This document shows positions 9,990-18,705 of a stretch of DNA of 47,508 bases, piece after piece. The notes under the pieces are model-generated. The model was not told the origin of the DNA. It worked only from the letters and a program-made list of their open reading frames with translations, and made no database searches. Positions within the stretch are counted from its first letter, which is position 1. Each line of letters opens with the position of its first letter. The stretch comes from Corallococcus interemptor. Its GTDB lineage: Bacteria > Myxococcota > Myxococcia > Myxococcales > Myxococcaceae. A program made the translations under genes and the position numbers. The DNA is taken from the NCBI RefSeq assembly GCF_003668875.1, contig NZ_RAWM01000064.1:1-47508 (forward strand), in the 5' to 3' direction.

Positions 9990-10889
9990 ATGCAGCTCGA
10001 ATCGTTGAAGATGTTCTGTGACGTGGTCGAGACGGGCTCGTTTTCGCGCGCTGCGCAGCTCAATCACGTGACCCAGTCGGCGGTGAGCCAGCAGATTCGC
10101 GCGCTGGAGAACCGCTACGAGCAGAAGCTGCTCTCGCGCAGCGCGCGTCAGGTGACGCCCACGCCGGCGGGCGAGCGCCTGTTCCGGGGCTGCAAGGAGA
10201 TCCTGGCGCGCTTCGCGGAGGTGGAGCAGGAGATCCGCGAGCAGGCCACGGAGGTCCAGGGCGCGACCACCGTGTCCACCATCTACTCGGTGGGTCTGCA
10301 CGAGCTGAACGTGGTGCAGAAGCAGCTGTTGAAGACGCACCCCAAGGTCAACATGCGCCTGAACTACCGGCGCAATGATCAGGTCTACGACGACGTGATT
10401 CTGGGCGCGGCGGAGATTGGCATCGTGGCCTATCCGCAGCCGCGCGCGGGCGTGGACATCCTGCCGTTCCGCGACGACAGGCTGGCGGTGGTCTGCGCGC
10501 CCAACCACTCGTTCGCGAGCAAGGCGAAGGTGAGCCTCACCGCGCTGTCGGGCGTGCCCTTCATCGCCTTCGACCGGGAGGCCCCCACGCGCAAGGCGCT
10601 GGATCGCCTGTTCCGCGAGAAGAACATCGACATCAATCCGGTGATGGAGATGGACAACGTGGAGACCATCAAGCGCGCGGTGGAGATGGGCCTGGGCGTG
10701 GCCATCCTCCCGATGGCCACGGCCCACGCTGAAATCAAGAACAGCTCGCTGGTGGCGAAGCCCTTCGCGGAGGGGCCCGTGTCGCGCCCCATTGGACTGC
10801 TCATCCGCAAGGGCAAGTACCTGGACCGCGCGTCCGCCGCGGTGCTGGAGGCCTTCAAGCAGGCCGCCCAGCTTCCGGCGGACGACTGA
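9990..10889 (+). CDS. LysR-family transcriptional regulator
   Basis: This encodes 299 residues, the standard LysR length. The N-terminal winged helix-turn-helix is plain: TGSFSRAAQLNHVTQSAVSQ (16-35) followed by IRALENRY and the LLSR.ARQVTPTPAGE segment. A linker helix (about 60-90) leads to the periplasmic-binding-protein-like effector domain from about 91 to the end, with the typical GLGVAILPMATAHAEI stretch near 230. The overall layout resembles CysL/CysB-side LysR proteins, but the effector is unknown. GGAG lies 7 bases before the ATG. The usual divergent target gene is missing: the upstream neighbour is a same-strand small membrane protein. rsmB is convergent, stops 15 bases apart. Confidence 0.95.
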   Translation: MQLESLKMFCDVVETGSFSRAAQLNHVTQSAVSQQIRALENRYEQKLLSRSARQVTPTPAGERLFRGCKEILARFAEVEQEIREQATEVQGATTVSTIYSVGLHELNVVQKQLLKTHPKVNMRLNYRRNDQVYDDVILGAAEIGIVAYPQPRAGVDILPFRDDRLAVVCAPNHSFASKAKVSLTALSGVPFIAFDREAPTRKALDRLFREKNIDINPVMEMDNVETIKRAVEMGLGVAILPMATAHAEIKNSSLVAKPFAEGPVSRPIGLLIRKGKYLDRASAAVLEAFKQAAQLPADD

Positions 10890-10904
10890 GGCCCCAGCGG
10901 CTCT

Positions 10905-12221
10905 TCAGTAGAGCTTGCGCAGCCGGGCCGCGAAGAAGCCGTCGTAGCCCTCCGGCCCGGGCAGCGTGCGCAGCCAGGCCTGGGCGAGCGGCAGCTTGAG
11001 GCCGGGCAGCACGGGCGGCTCGGCCGTCCACTCCGGGTGGCTGCGCAGGAACATGTCCACCTGGTCCTGCCCCTCCTGCGGCTCCGGCGTGCAGACCGCG
11101 TAGACGAGCAGGCCGCCCGGCGGCACCGCCTCCTGGCAGTTCTCCAGGATGCGCCGCTGGAGCGTGGCCAGCCGCGCCACGTCCTCCTCCTTGCGGCGAT
11201 AGCGCAGCTCCGGGTGCCGGCGCAGCGTGCCCAGCCCGGTGCACGGCGCGTCCACCACCAGCGCGTGGAACTCGCCCCAGCTTTCGGGGAACGGCTCGGA
11301 CGCGTCGTGCGCGTAGGCCTTCAGGCGGCCGGACAGCCCCAGGCGCTGGGCCTCCGCCTCAATCTTGCGAAGCTTGTTCGCGTGCAGGTCCACGGCGACG
11401 ACGTCGTGCGTCTCCGCCTGGTGGCAGGCCTTGCCGCCCGGCGCCGCGCACGCGTCCAGCACGCGCGCTGACTCCGGGATGGCGCCATAGACGCCCACCA
11501 GCTGCGCGGCCTCGTCCTGCACCTGCCACAGCCCTTCCGAGTAGCCGTACACGTCCTCCACGCGGCCCACGGACGGCAGCACGATGCCCACGGGCGAGGC
11601 TTCGGTGGCGCGCGCGTCCACGCCCACTTCCTTCAGCTGCGCGAGCAGCGCGTCGCGCGTCACCTTGGCGCTGTTGGCGCGGATGACGACGGAGGGCGGC
11701 GTGTTGTTGGCGACGAGCATTCCTTCCGCGCGCTCGCGGCCGAACTGGCGGATCCACCGCTCCACCAGCCAGCGCGGGTGGCTCTCGCGCACGGACAGGT
11801 ACTCCACCGGGTCCTTCTGGGACGGCAGCGGCGGCGAGGGCAGCTCCGACAGCTTGCGCAGGATGGCGTTGACGAAGCCGGACGCGCGCGCGAGGCCCAC
11901 GTCCTTGAGGGCCTGGACCGTCTCCGCCACGGCGGCGCGCGCGGGCACGCGGGTGTGGAAGAGCTGGTAGGCGCCCACGCGCAGGGCGGCCAGGACCTTG
12001 TCCTCCAGCGCGTCCAGCTTGCGGTCCGCGAAGCGGGTGATGGCGTAGTCCAGCGCCATTTGCCGGCGGGTGGCGCCGTAGGTCAGCTCGGTGACGAGCG
12101 CCGCGTCGCGGGGGTCCTTGGGCGGCGACTCCGACAGCACCGTGTCCAGCACCACGTTGAGGTAGGCATCCGTGGCGCGCACGCGCGCGAGGATGTTGAT
12201 GGCGAGGATACGGGCGTTCAT
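10905..12221 (-). CDS. rsmB: 16S rRNA (cytosine-C5)-methyltransferase RsmB
   Basis: This encodes 438 residues. Residues about 3-125 form the NusB-like RNA-binding domain found in RsmB (formerly Sun/Fmu). The C-terminal half is a class I methyltransferase that methylates C967 (E. coli numbering) of 16S rRNA using S-adenosylmethionine. Motifs seen are VLDACAAPGGKACHQAE (254-270) for SAM binding, VDAPCTGLGTLRRHPELR (323-340) with catalytic-release Cys327, and GGLLVYAVCTPEPQEG (369-384) with the nucleophile Cys377, in place of the more usual ATCS. Its ATG overlaps the TGA of the upstream AroQ-like gene as ATGA (12218-12221), indicating translational coupling. fmt lies upstream in the same direction, a common fmt-rsmB pairing in bacteria. 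Confidence 0.95.
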   Translation of the reverse strand: MNARILAINILARVRATDAYLNVVLDTVLSESPPKDPRDAALVTELTYGATRRQMALDYAITRFADRKLDALEDKVLAALRVGAYQLFHTRVPARAAVAETVQALKDVGLARASGFVNAILRKLSELPSPPLPSQKDPVEYLSVRESHPRWLVERWIRQFGRERAEGMLVANNTPPSVVIRANSAKVTRDALLAQLKEVGVDARATEASPVGIVLPSVGRVEDVYGYSEGLWQVQDEAAQLVGVYGAIPESARVLDACAAPGGKACHQAETHDVVAVDLHANKLRKIEAEAQRLGLSGRLKAYAHDASEPFPESWGEFHALVVDAPCTGLGTLRRHPELRYRRKEEDVARLATLQRRILENCQEAVPPGGLLVYAVCTPEPQEGQDQVDMFLRSHPEWTAEPPVLPGLKLPLAQAWLRTLPGPEGYDGFFAARLRKLY

Positions 12222-13180
12222 CCTTCTTCCAGCCGGGTCATCAGGTCCACCAGTTGCGTGTCCGTCAGCCGCGTCGCGGGCAGATGGGACAGGGTGAGGC
12301 TCTGGAGGCTGTCCTCCAGCAGCTCGCGGTGGCCGCTCTCCGCCGGCTCACCACGCTGGACCTGCTGATACTTCGCGCGAGCCCAGGTGGCCAGCTCCGC
12401 TTCACTGAGCCGGCCGGCCAGCCGGTCCGCGACCTTCTGGCGCACGAGCGCCCGCGTGAGCAGCTCCGCCGCGGGCGTGGATCCGCCCTTCGCCGCGCGG
12501 CCCAGCGTCTTGCCCGGCTTGCCTTCCGTCTTCACCACGGTGGGCATGGACTTGCGGCCCAGCGTCTTCAGCGGGCCCCCGGCCTCCGCCGTGCGCCGCA
12601 GCGAGCGCGCGGGCGCGGCCAGCGGCGTGGGCTCCGGCGTGTCGTCCTTCTTCAGCGGGTGCACGCGGGCCACCAGCTTGGGCTTGGGGCGCGAGCCTTC
12701 GTCGTCGTCCTCGGCCGAGCCCTTCTTGCGGCGGCCCAGCGTCTTCACCGGACCGGGGATGGCGGGGTGGAAGATGCCGCTCGCGAAGGTCTCCAGGGCC
12801 TGGACGTACGGGTCGAAGCCGTGCAGCCCCAGCACCTGCATGGCGCAGGCTTCCGCGACCACGGACTCGCGGGCGGGCGGCTTGAGCATCACCTCGATGG
12901 CGGGCAGCCCCACCGCCTCCAGCGCCTCCTTCAGCGCGTAGGACGTGAAGTAGCCCGCGGGGTTGATGAGGATGCCCTCCACGTTCTTGCGCTCGGCGTG
13001 GATGGCATCGATGAGGACGCCCTCGTGGTTGGACTGGACGATGGTCAGCTCCAGCCCCAGCGCCTTGGCCTTCGCGCGCAGGAGCGCGTCGAGGTCCGGC
13101 AGGCGGCCTCCCGCGACGTCCTCGCGCTCGCCCAGGAGGTTGAGGTTCGGCCCGTGCAACACCAGCAGCTTCATGCCCAT
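12218..13180 (-). CDS. AroQ-like protein, catalytic residues missing, with long C-terminal extension
   Basis: This encodes 320 residues. Residues 3-135 match type II 3-dehydroquinate dehydratase: LLVLHGPNLNLLGERE (5-20), VQSNHEGVLID (48-58), ILINPAGYFTSYALKEAL (70-87). True enzymes need a loop Tyr after LLG.REP..YG, the His of THTS, the His of EVH(I/L)SN and a later Arg. Here those positions read REDVAGGR, YFTS, EVMLK and ARESVV, so the Tyr and both His are absent. The domain probably no longer dehydrates dehydroquinate but may still bind a ligand. Residues 140-320 are an extension, basic and Pro-rich, with three KTLGR repeats (146-150, 205-209, 224-228) and a helical tail. The start at 13180 has GGAG eight bases upstream; 13174 is an alternative. 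It is coupled to rsmB by a 4-base overlap. Confidence 0.85.
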   Translation of the reverse strand: MGMKLLVLHGPNLNLLGEREDVAGGRLPDLDALLRAKAKALGLELTIVQSNHEGVLIDAIHAERKNVEGILINPAGYFTSYALKEALEAVGLPAIEVMLKPPARESVVAEACAMQVLGLHGFDPYVQALETFASGIFHPAIPGPVKTLGRRKKGSAEDDDEGSRPKPKLVARVHPLKKDDTPEPTPLAAPARSLRRTAEAGGPLKTLGRKSMPTVVKTEGKPGKTLGRAAKGGSTPAAELLTRALVRQKVADRLAGRLSEAELATWARAKYQQVQRGEPAESGHRELLEDSLQSLTLSHLPATRLTDTQLVDLMTRLEEG

Positions 13181-13229
13181 CCAAGAGACTCCATCCCGCG
13201 AGGATTCCACATGGCGCCCGGAGGCGCGC

Positions 13230-14168
13230 TCAAGACGTGAACGGCTGACTGCCCGGCTGCAATCTGTTGCCGGAGAGGAAGTCCGCCGCGCGCATCACCC
13301 GCTTGCCCTCTGGCTGGACCTCCAGGAGGACGACCGAGCCCTCGCCGCAAGCGACCTCGATGCCGTCCGGCCCCGCTGACAACACCGTACCGGGCTCACC
13401 CTTCCCCGCCGCCGGCTGCATCCGGTGCACCTTGAAGACCTTGCCCCCCAGGAGCGTGTACGCGCCCGGCCATGGCGTGAAGGCGCGCAGGCGGCGGTCC
13501 AGCTCCACCGCGGGCCTGGTGAAGTCCAGCTTGCCGTTCTCCTTGTCGATGATGGGCGCCAGCACCATGCCCTCGGACGGCTGGGGCCGGGGCGTCAGCT
13601 CGCCTCGCAGATAGCGCGGCAGGGACTCACGCAGGATGTCGCCGCCCAGCGCGGACAGCTTCGCGTGCAGCGTGGCGCTCGTCTCGTCCGGCGCGATGGG
13701 CAGCCGCTTCATGTCCAGCACCGGGCCGGTGTCCAGGCCCTCGTCCATCACCATCAGCGACACGCCCGTCTCGCTGTCGCCGTGCGCGATGGCCCACTGG
13801 ATGGGCGCGGCGCCCCGGAAGCGCGGCAGCAGTGACGCGTGCACGTTCACGCAGCCCTTCACCGGAAGCGCCAGCAGGTCCTTGGGCAAAATCTTTCCGT
13901 ACGCCGTCACCACGCAGACGTCGGGGGCGTACTGGCGCAGCTCCTCGGAGAACGGCGGCGTGCGCAGCTTCTGCGGCTGGAGCACGGGGATGCCCTTCTC
14001 CAGCGCGCGCTCCTTCACGGGCGGCGCGGTGACGGCGTTGCCCCGGCCCTTCGGCTTGTCCGGCTGGGTGACGACGGCCACGACGTCGCCCACGTCGAAG
14101 CAGGCCTCCAGCGAGGCCACGGCGAACTCGGGCGTACCCATGAAGACGATGCGGGGTCGGCTGCTCAT
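13230..14168 (-). CDS. fmt: Methionyl-tRNA formyltransferase
   Basis: This encodes 312 residues, the normal Fmt size. It formylates initiator Met-tRNA using 10-formyltetrahydrofolate so that translation can start. The formyltransferase core (1-185) has IVFMGTPEFAV (7-17), the NVHASLLPRFRGAAPIQWAI signature (108-127) with catalytic Asn108 and His110, and MDEGLDTGPV (141-150) with Asp146. The C-terminal OB-like domain (about 205-305) contains AFTPWPGAYT, which contacts the tRNA. The usual partner def (peptide deformylase) is not adjacent; upstream on the same strand is a HAMP-type membrane protein, downstream the AroQ-like gene and rsmB. Spacing is short enough for a single transcript. Confidence 0.97.
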   Translation of the reverse strand: MSSRPRIVFMGTPEFAVASLEACFDVGDVVAVVTQPDKPKGRGNAVTAPPVKERALEKGIPVLQPQKLRTPPFSEELRQYAPDVCVVTAYGKILPKDLLALPVKGCVNVHASLLPRFRGAAPIQWAIAHGDSETGVSLMVMDEGLDTGPVLDMKRLPIAPDETSATLHAKLSALGGDILRESLPRYLRGELTPRPQPSEGMVLAPIIDKENGKLDFTRPAVELDRRLRAFTPWPGAYTLLGGKVFKVHRMQPAAGKGEPGTVLSAGPDGIEVACGEGSVVLLEVQPEGKRVMRAADFLSGNRLQPGSQPFTS

Positions 14169-14203
14169 GTGAGGGAAGTCTCGTGCGGAAGGAAGGGAGG
14201 GAT

Positions 14204-14794
14204 TCAGGCCACGGACTTGAACGTGGCGGGCGGCGCGGAGGTGTCCACCGCCTGGCGCTTGCGTGCGCGCAGCGCCTCCAGCGTGGACAGGGCCTCGCGT
14301 GTCTCGGGGGTGGTGGCCACGTCCTTGAGCGCCTCCAGCGCCTTCTCCAGCGCCAGCGCTTCGTCCGCCTCACGCTGGCGGATGCGGTCCACCGCTTCGC
14401 TGAAGCGCCCGAAGAAGGCGCGCAGCTCGTCCTTGCGCCGCAGCGGGCGCAGGCGCGGATAGCGGCCCGCCGCGAGCGCCGCGACGTAGAGGCTCATCAC
14501 GTGGACGGGCCCCGCCACACGGTGCGTGAAGAGCAACCCGAACAACCCGAGCGCGATGCCCAGGCCCACGGTGGCCACGCCGGTGAGCCACCACAGCGTC
14601 TCCTCGCCGGACAGGCCCCCTTCGGCGGACATGCGGTTCACCTGCTGGGCGAGCACGCCGAACAGCAACATGCTCCCGGCGCCCATGCCGGTGAGCAGCA
14701 GGATGTATTTGAGCTGGAATTCTCGGTCGAGCAGGTACGTCCGACGCATGATGGTCGGACGCGACGCGTTACGAGTGTCTTCGGCAGGGGCCAT
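14204..14794 (-). CDS. Two-helix membrane protein with HAMP-like linker and no output domain
   Basis: This encodes 196 residues. Membrane helices lie at about 29-49 and 68-90, separated by a loop of only about 18 residues, too short for a ligand-binding sensor domain. After helix 2 comes HRVAGPVHVMSLYVAALAAG (91-110) with the Pro and following heptads of a HAMP domain, then a predicted coiled coil (about 122-180) rich in Glu, Arg and Ala. The protein stops at TFKSVA with no kinase, cyclase or methyl-accepting output domain. It may signal by coiled-coil contact with another protein. It lies upstream of fmt on the same strand (35 bases), so may be co-transcribed. The start at 14794 is the first ATG; Met16 (14749) is an alternative. 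Confidence 0.8.
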   Translation of the reverse strand: MAPAEDTRNASRPTIMRRTYLLDREFQLKYILLLTGMGAGSMLLFGVLAQQVNRMSAEGGLSGEETLWWLTGVATVGLGIALGLFGLLFTHRVAGPVHVMSLYVAALAAGRYPRLRPLRRKDELRAFFGRFSEAVDRIRQREADEALALEKALEALKDVATTPETREALSTLEALRARKRQAVDTSAPPATFKSVA

Positions 14795-14897
14795 GTCGTT
14801 GACCAGCGTACCCCAGGAGGTGGGGGAGGTTTGCGTCCTTCGTCAGGACAGGTCTACACCCGACGAAAGCCCAGACGTTCGGACGCAAAGGAGCCCC

Positions 14898-16493
14898 ATG
14901 TCCCGCTCATTCGTCGCCCTGTCCCTGGCCGTTTCCTGCCTTGCCCTGGGAGGTTGCAAGAAGGAGGACCCCAAGTCGCCGGAATACTGGCAGTCCAGTC
15001 TGGAGGGGGCCAAGCGGCCCGACGACAAGGTGCGAGTGATTGAGTCGCTGCGCACGTCGGGCAACGTCAACGAACAGTTCCTGCCCTTCCTGCACGCGCG
15101 GCTGTCCTCGGAGCGCCGGCCGGAGGTGAAGGCGGCGCTGGCCCGGACGCTGGGGGACCTGCACCACCCGACGTCGCTGGAGCCGCTGACGGCGGCGCTG
15201 GACCCCAGCGCGGCGGACGTGCCGGCGCAGCAGGTGAACAAGGCGGTGGTGGGCGCGCTGGGGCGGATTGGTGATGAGCGCGCGGTGCCGTCGCTGGTGC
15301 CCTTGCTGCGCAGCAAGGACAACTACACGCGCATCGAGGCCATCCAGGTGCTGGGCGCGCTGAAAGCGAAGCCGGCGGTGGAGCCGCTCATCCAGCTGGC
15401 GACGGACGAGGCCACGGAGCCGTTCCTCAACAAGAAGGCCATCGAGGCGCTGGGGCAGATTGGAGACCCACGCGCGGTGCCGGCGCTGATGCGCACGTTG
15501 ACGAAGGAGCGCCGGGGCGTGTCCTTCTACGTGGAGAGCAGCTTCGCGCTGTTCCAGATGGGCGCACCCGCCGCGGACGCGCTGTTGCCGGTGCTGGACG
15601 GCAAGGACACGGAGCTGCTCACGTGGGCGAAGGCGCAGGGCGTGAACCCGGCCAGCTATCCGATGAAGGCCGCGCAGGTGCTGGGAGACCTGCGGGAGAA
15701 GCGCGCGGTGCCGTCGCTGGTGAAGCAGCTGTCGTTCACGCACTCGGATCCGCAGATTCAAGCGCTGGTGCGGATGCAGGCGGCGGATGCGCTGGGGAGG
15801 ATGCGTGCCCAGGAGGCGGTGAAGCCGCTGGCGGCGCTCGTGGGTGAGCTGGATCCGACGGTGCGGGATGCGTACGTGCGGGCGCTGACGCTGCTGGGCA
15901 GCCGGGATGCGCTCCCCGCGCTGGAGAAGGCGGCGGGCACCGGGGACTGGTACGCGCGGGAGATCGCCGTGAAGGGCATCGCGCTGCTGGGGGATGCGCG
16001 GGAGCAGCCGGTGCTCGCGAAGCTGGCGGCCGCGGAGCCGGCGCGCACGGCGGCGGACTGCAAGGAGACGGGTGAGGAGGGCTGCGATGACGCCGCGGCG
16101 CTGGGCAAGAAGCGCGCGGATCAGGTGCAGGGTCATGGCGCGGTGCTGGAGGCGGCGCAGGCGTGCAGCGGCGACGCGGCCTGCTGGTCGCAGCGGCTGC
16201 CGAAGGCGAACGCGGCGCTGTTGCAGCGCGCGGCGCTGGAGCTGGGGCGTTCCGGCGCGGCGGACCAGGGGCCGACGCTCGCGGCCCGGCTCAGCGAGCG
16301 GGACACCGAGGCGCGCGCCACGGTCATCCAGGCGGTGGACTGGCTGGCGGACGCGCCCGGCGCGGCGAAGAAGCTGCGCGAAGCGTCCCTGCCCGCGCTG
16401 AAGAAGCAGCTGGAGGACGAGAAGGGCAACTCCAACTTCGTGCGCGTGAACGAGGACCTGCGCCGGCTGATGGTCAAGCTGGAGCGCGCGTAA
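14898..16493 (+). CDS. HEAT-repeat lipoprotein
   Basis: This encodes 531 residues. A signal peptide with a lipobox (SCLALGGC, lipidated Cys20) indicates a membrane-anchored lipoprotein. The mature protein is a solenoid of alpha-helical HEAT/PBS-lyase-like repeats, recognisable by recurring phrases: GRIGDERAVPSLVPLLRS, VLGALKAKPAVEPLIQL, LGQIGDPRAVPALMRTL, VLGDLREKRAVPSLVKQL, ADALGRMRAQEAVKPLAAL. Such solenoids act as protein-binding scaffolds. A cysteine pair in a polar insert (DCKETGEEGCDD, near 390-402) and another near 426-434 may form disulfides. AAGGAG lies 5-6 bases before the ATG at 14898, which decides the start over longer frames. Function is unknown beyond scaffolding. Confidence 0.9.
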   Translation: MSRSFVALSLAVSCLALGGCKKEDPKSPEYWQSSLEGAKRPDDKVRVIESLRTSGNVNEQFLPFLHARLSSERRPEVKAALARTLGDLHHPTSLEPLTAALDPSAADVPAQQVNKAVVGALGRIGDERAVPSLVPLLRSKDNYTRIEAIQVLGALKAKPAVEPLIQLATDEATEPFLNKKAIEALGQIGDPRAVPALMRTLTKERRGVSFYVESSFALFQMGAPAADALLPVLDGKDTELLTWAKAQGVNPASYPMKAAQVLGDLREKRAVPSLVKQLSFTHSDPQIQALVRMQAADALGRMRAQEAVKPLAALVGELDPTVRDAYVRALTLLGSRDALPALEKAAGTGDWYAREIAVKGIALLGDAREQPVLAKLAAAEPARTAADCKETGEEGCDDAAALGKKRADQVQGHGAVLEAAQACSGDAACWSQRLPKANAALLQRAALELGRSGAADQGPTLAARLSERDTEARATVIQAVDWLADAPGAAKKLREASLPALKKQLEDEKGNSNFVRVNEDLRRLMVKLERA

Positions 16494-16506
16494 CGCGGGC
16501 CGCGTG

Positions 16507-18705
16507 TCACGCCGGAGCCGGCGTGGCACCATCTTCCGAAGCACGCAGCGCGGGCGGCATGCGCTCCACCGCGTGCTGGAGCACCCCCAGCTGACGCACC
16601 AGCCGCGACAGCTGCGTGCGCGCGAGCGCGTCCGTGCCCTCCAGGCTCGGCGCCTCGCGCCTGGGCGCTGACGGCACGCGGCGCGCGACCAGCGCCGCGG
16701 ACAGCTCCTCCAGCGCGTCCGTCGCGTAGCGCACCACCGGCCCCAGGTCCGGCTCCGGATGCCAGGCGCGGCTCGCCGCCAGCGCCGTCACCGCCGCCGT
16801 GAAGCGCCGCGCGTAGGTAATCAGCGCCATCCCCGGCTCCAGCTCCTTCGCCGGCCCCTTCCACTCACTCAGCAGCCGCTGGAACGACGCCTCCGCGGAC
16901 AGCAGCGCCACGCCCACCTTGCGCCGGGCCTCGCGCAGCGCCGCCTCCGAGGGCACCGGCGTCCTCGCCACCTCTCGCAGGTAGCTCTGTCCCGCCTTCA
17001 GCACGCAGGCCACCTCCTCGCCGAAGCGCACGCGCTCGCCGCTGGGCCAGAGCAGGCGGATGCCCACCAGCGCCAGCGCGCCGCCCATCAGCGTGTTGAG
17101 GATGCGCACCCCCGCGAGCCGCCAGTCCCCCGTCTGGAGCTCCGCGAGCAGCACCAGCGCCGGTGCCAGCAGCACCTGGTACACCGTGAAGTTCAGCGGC
17201 CGCACGCTCACCGACACGCAGACCAGCGACACGATGACCGCGAGCATCATCCACTGCGCCGGCAGCACGTGCACCAGCCCCATGGCCAGCACGCTGCCCA
17301 CGAACGTCCCCGCCACACGTTGCAGCCCCTTCTCCGTCGTGAGCCCGGAGTACGGCTGCAACACGACAATCACCGTGATGGTCACCCAGTACCAGTGATT
17401 GAGCCCCAGCCCCTCCGCCAGCGCCGTGGCCACCGTCGCGGTGAGCCCCAGCCGCAGCGCGTGCCGGAACACCACGGACTCCGGCGTCAGGTGGTCGCGC
17501 AGCATCTTCCATCGGGAGCGCCGCTTCCCCGGCTCCAGCCCCAGCGCCTTCGTGTCCCGCTCCGGCAACGGCTTGCCGCTCTCCAGCCGGGCCGCGACGT
17601 CCAGCGCCACCCCGCTGTACTCCCGCAGCCGGCCCAGCAGCCCCGCCACGTGCGCGTACTGCGAGCGCGCCGGCTCCGGCAGTCCCCCGTCCTCCTGGAG
17701 CACCCGCGTCACCCGCTCCGCGTCCCATGACGTGGGCCCCGGGACCGTGCCGCGCGTGAGCGCCCCCACCACGCCCCGCAGGTCCACCGCCAGCGTGCCC
17801 AGCGCATGCTGCGCCTCGATGCGGGCCGTGCGGCACTTCCCCTGGCGAGGCGCCTCGTCCAGCGCCTCCGACATCGCCGTGAGCAGCAGCGACAGCGCGT
17901 CCGCGTCCTCCAGCAACACCAGCAGGTACTCGCCCCGGCCGCTCTCCTCCTGCCGCCCCTGGCGCGTGGCCCCCAGCGTCGCGCGAGCCGTCTCCAGCGA
18001 CTGCCGGATGCGCGCGGCCCGCTGCACCGCCTCCCACGTCCCCACCCGCGACGGCCCCTCCATGGGCCAGCCCGCCACCGCGTCCACGGCGTCCGCCAGC
18101 TGCTCGTAGCAGGCCGCGATGGCCAGGCGCGCCGGGCGGTAGGGCCTGAGCGGCCACAGCACCAGCGCCAGGAACATGGACCACAGGCCGCCCGCGATGA
18201 AGAACGCCGCCTGCATCAGCGCCGCCTCCGGCCCACGCTGCGGCAGGGCCAGCGACACCACGAACAGGTTCGCCAGCAGCATGCCCACGATGCCCGGCGT
18301 GTCCCCGAAGCTGCGCGCGAAGCCGCACGCCGTCACCCAGAAGAGCGTCAGCGCCACGTCCACCCAGAAGGGGCTGGGCAGCACGATGACGAGCCCCACC
18401 AGCGCCCCCAGCACCGTCATCGCACCCATGGCCCGCGCGCGCGTGCGGTACGGCCCGCCCTTGTCCACCAGCGCGACGAAGAGCCCGGCCATGCCCGCCC
18501 ACGACGCCGCGGGCATCTGGAGGAGCGCGGAGATCATCAGGGGCACGCCCAGCGCCAGCCCCGTGCGCAGCCCCGCCGCCACCGCGGGCCGGCCCGGCTG
18601 GAAGCGGAAGAGGCCCGCGACGTGGCGGGGCAGGTGTCCCCGGGCCGCACGCCCTCGAGGGGCCACCCACCCTTCCGCCACCGAGTCGCCTGCGTCCCCG
18701 CGCAT
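16507..18705 (-). CDS. FUSC-family (aromatic acid exporter/YccS-like) membrane transporter
   Basis: This encodes 732 residues with the layout of the FUSC/ArAE superfamily: two clusters of hydrophobic helices, each followed by a long soluble helical region. The first cluster spans about 40-190 (for example GLALGVPLMISALL and GIVGMLLANLFVVSLALP). The second, from about 375 to 530, contains HWYWVTITVIVVLQPYSG and the characteristic LQRVAGTFVGSVLAMGL. Family members export aromatic acids or toxic small molecules, or sit in the inner membrane with unknown cargo. The start at 18705 is supported by AAGGAG five bases upstream; longer frames to the right lack coding character. It diverges from the M4 peptidase gene, with no periplasmic adaptor gene nearby. 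Confidence 0.9.
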   Translation of the reverse strand: MRGDAGDSVAEGWVAPRGRAARGHLPRHVAGLFRFQPGRPAVAAGLRTGLALGVPLMISALLQMPAASWAGMAGLFVALVDKGGPYRTRARAMGAMTVLGALVGLVIVLPSPFWVDVALTLFWVTACGFARSFGDTPGIVGMLLANLFVVSLALPQRGPEAALMQAAFFIAGGLWSMFLALVLWPLRPYRPARLAIAACYEQLADAVDAVAGWPMEGPSRVGTWEAVQRAARIRQSLETARATLGATRQGRQEESGRGEYLLVLLEDADALSLLLTAMSEALDEAPRQGKCRTARIEAQHALGTLAVDLRGVVGALTRGTVPGPTSWDAERVTRVLQEDGGLPEPARSQYAHVAGLLGRLREYSGVALDVAARLESGKPLPERDTKALGLEPGKRRSRWKMLRDHLTPESVVFRHALRLGLTATVATALAEGLGLNHWYWVTITVIVVLQPYSGLTTEKGLQRVAGTFVGSVLAMGLVHVLPAQWMMLAVIVSLVCVSVSVRPLNFTVYQVLLAPALVLLAELQTGDWRLAGVRILNTLMGGALALVGIRLLWPSGERVRFGEEVACVLKAGQSYLREVARTPVPSEAALREARRKVGVALLSAEASFQRLLSEWKGPAKELEPGMALITYARRFTAAVTALAASRAWHPEPDLGPVVRYATDALEELSAALVARRVPSAPRREAPSLEGTDALARTQLSRLVRQLGVLQHAVERMPPALRASEDGATPAPA

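Noticed and set aside
16508-16525. Perfect CACGCCGG/CCGGCGTG hairpin after the HEAT-repeat gene
   Set aside because: No T-tract follows, and it is the codon-constrained end of the FUSC gene, so terminator function is not supported.
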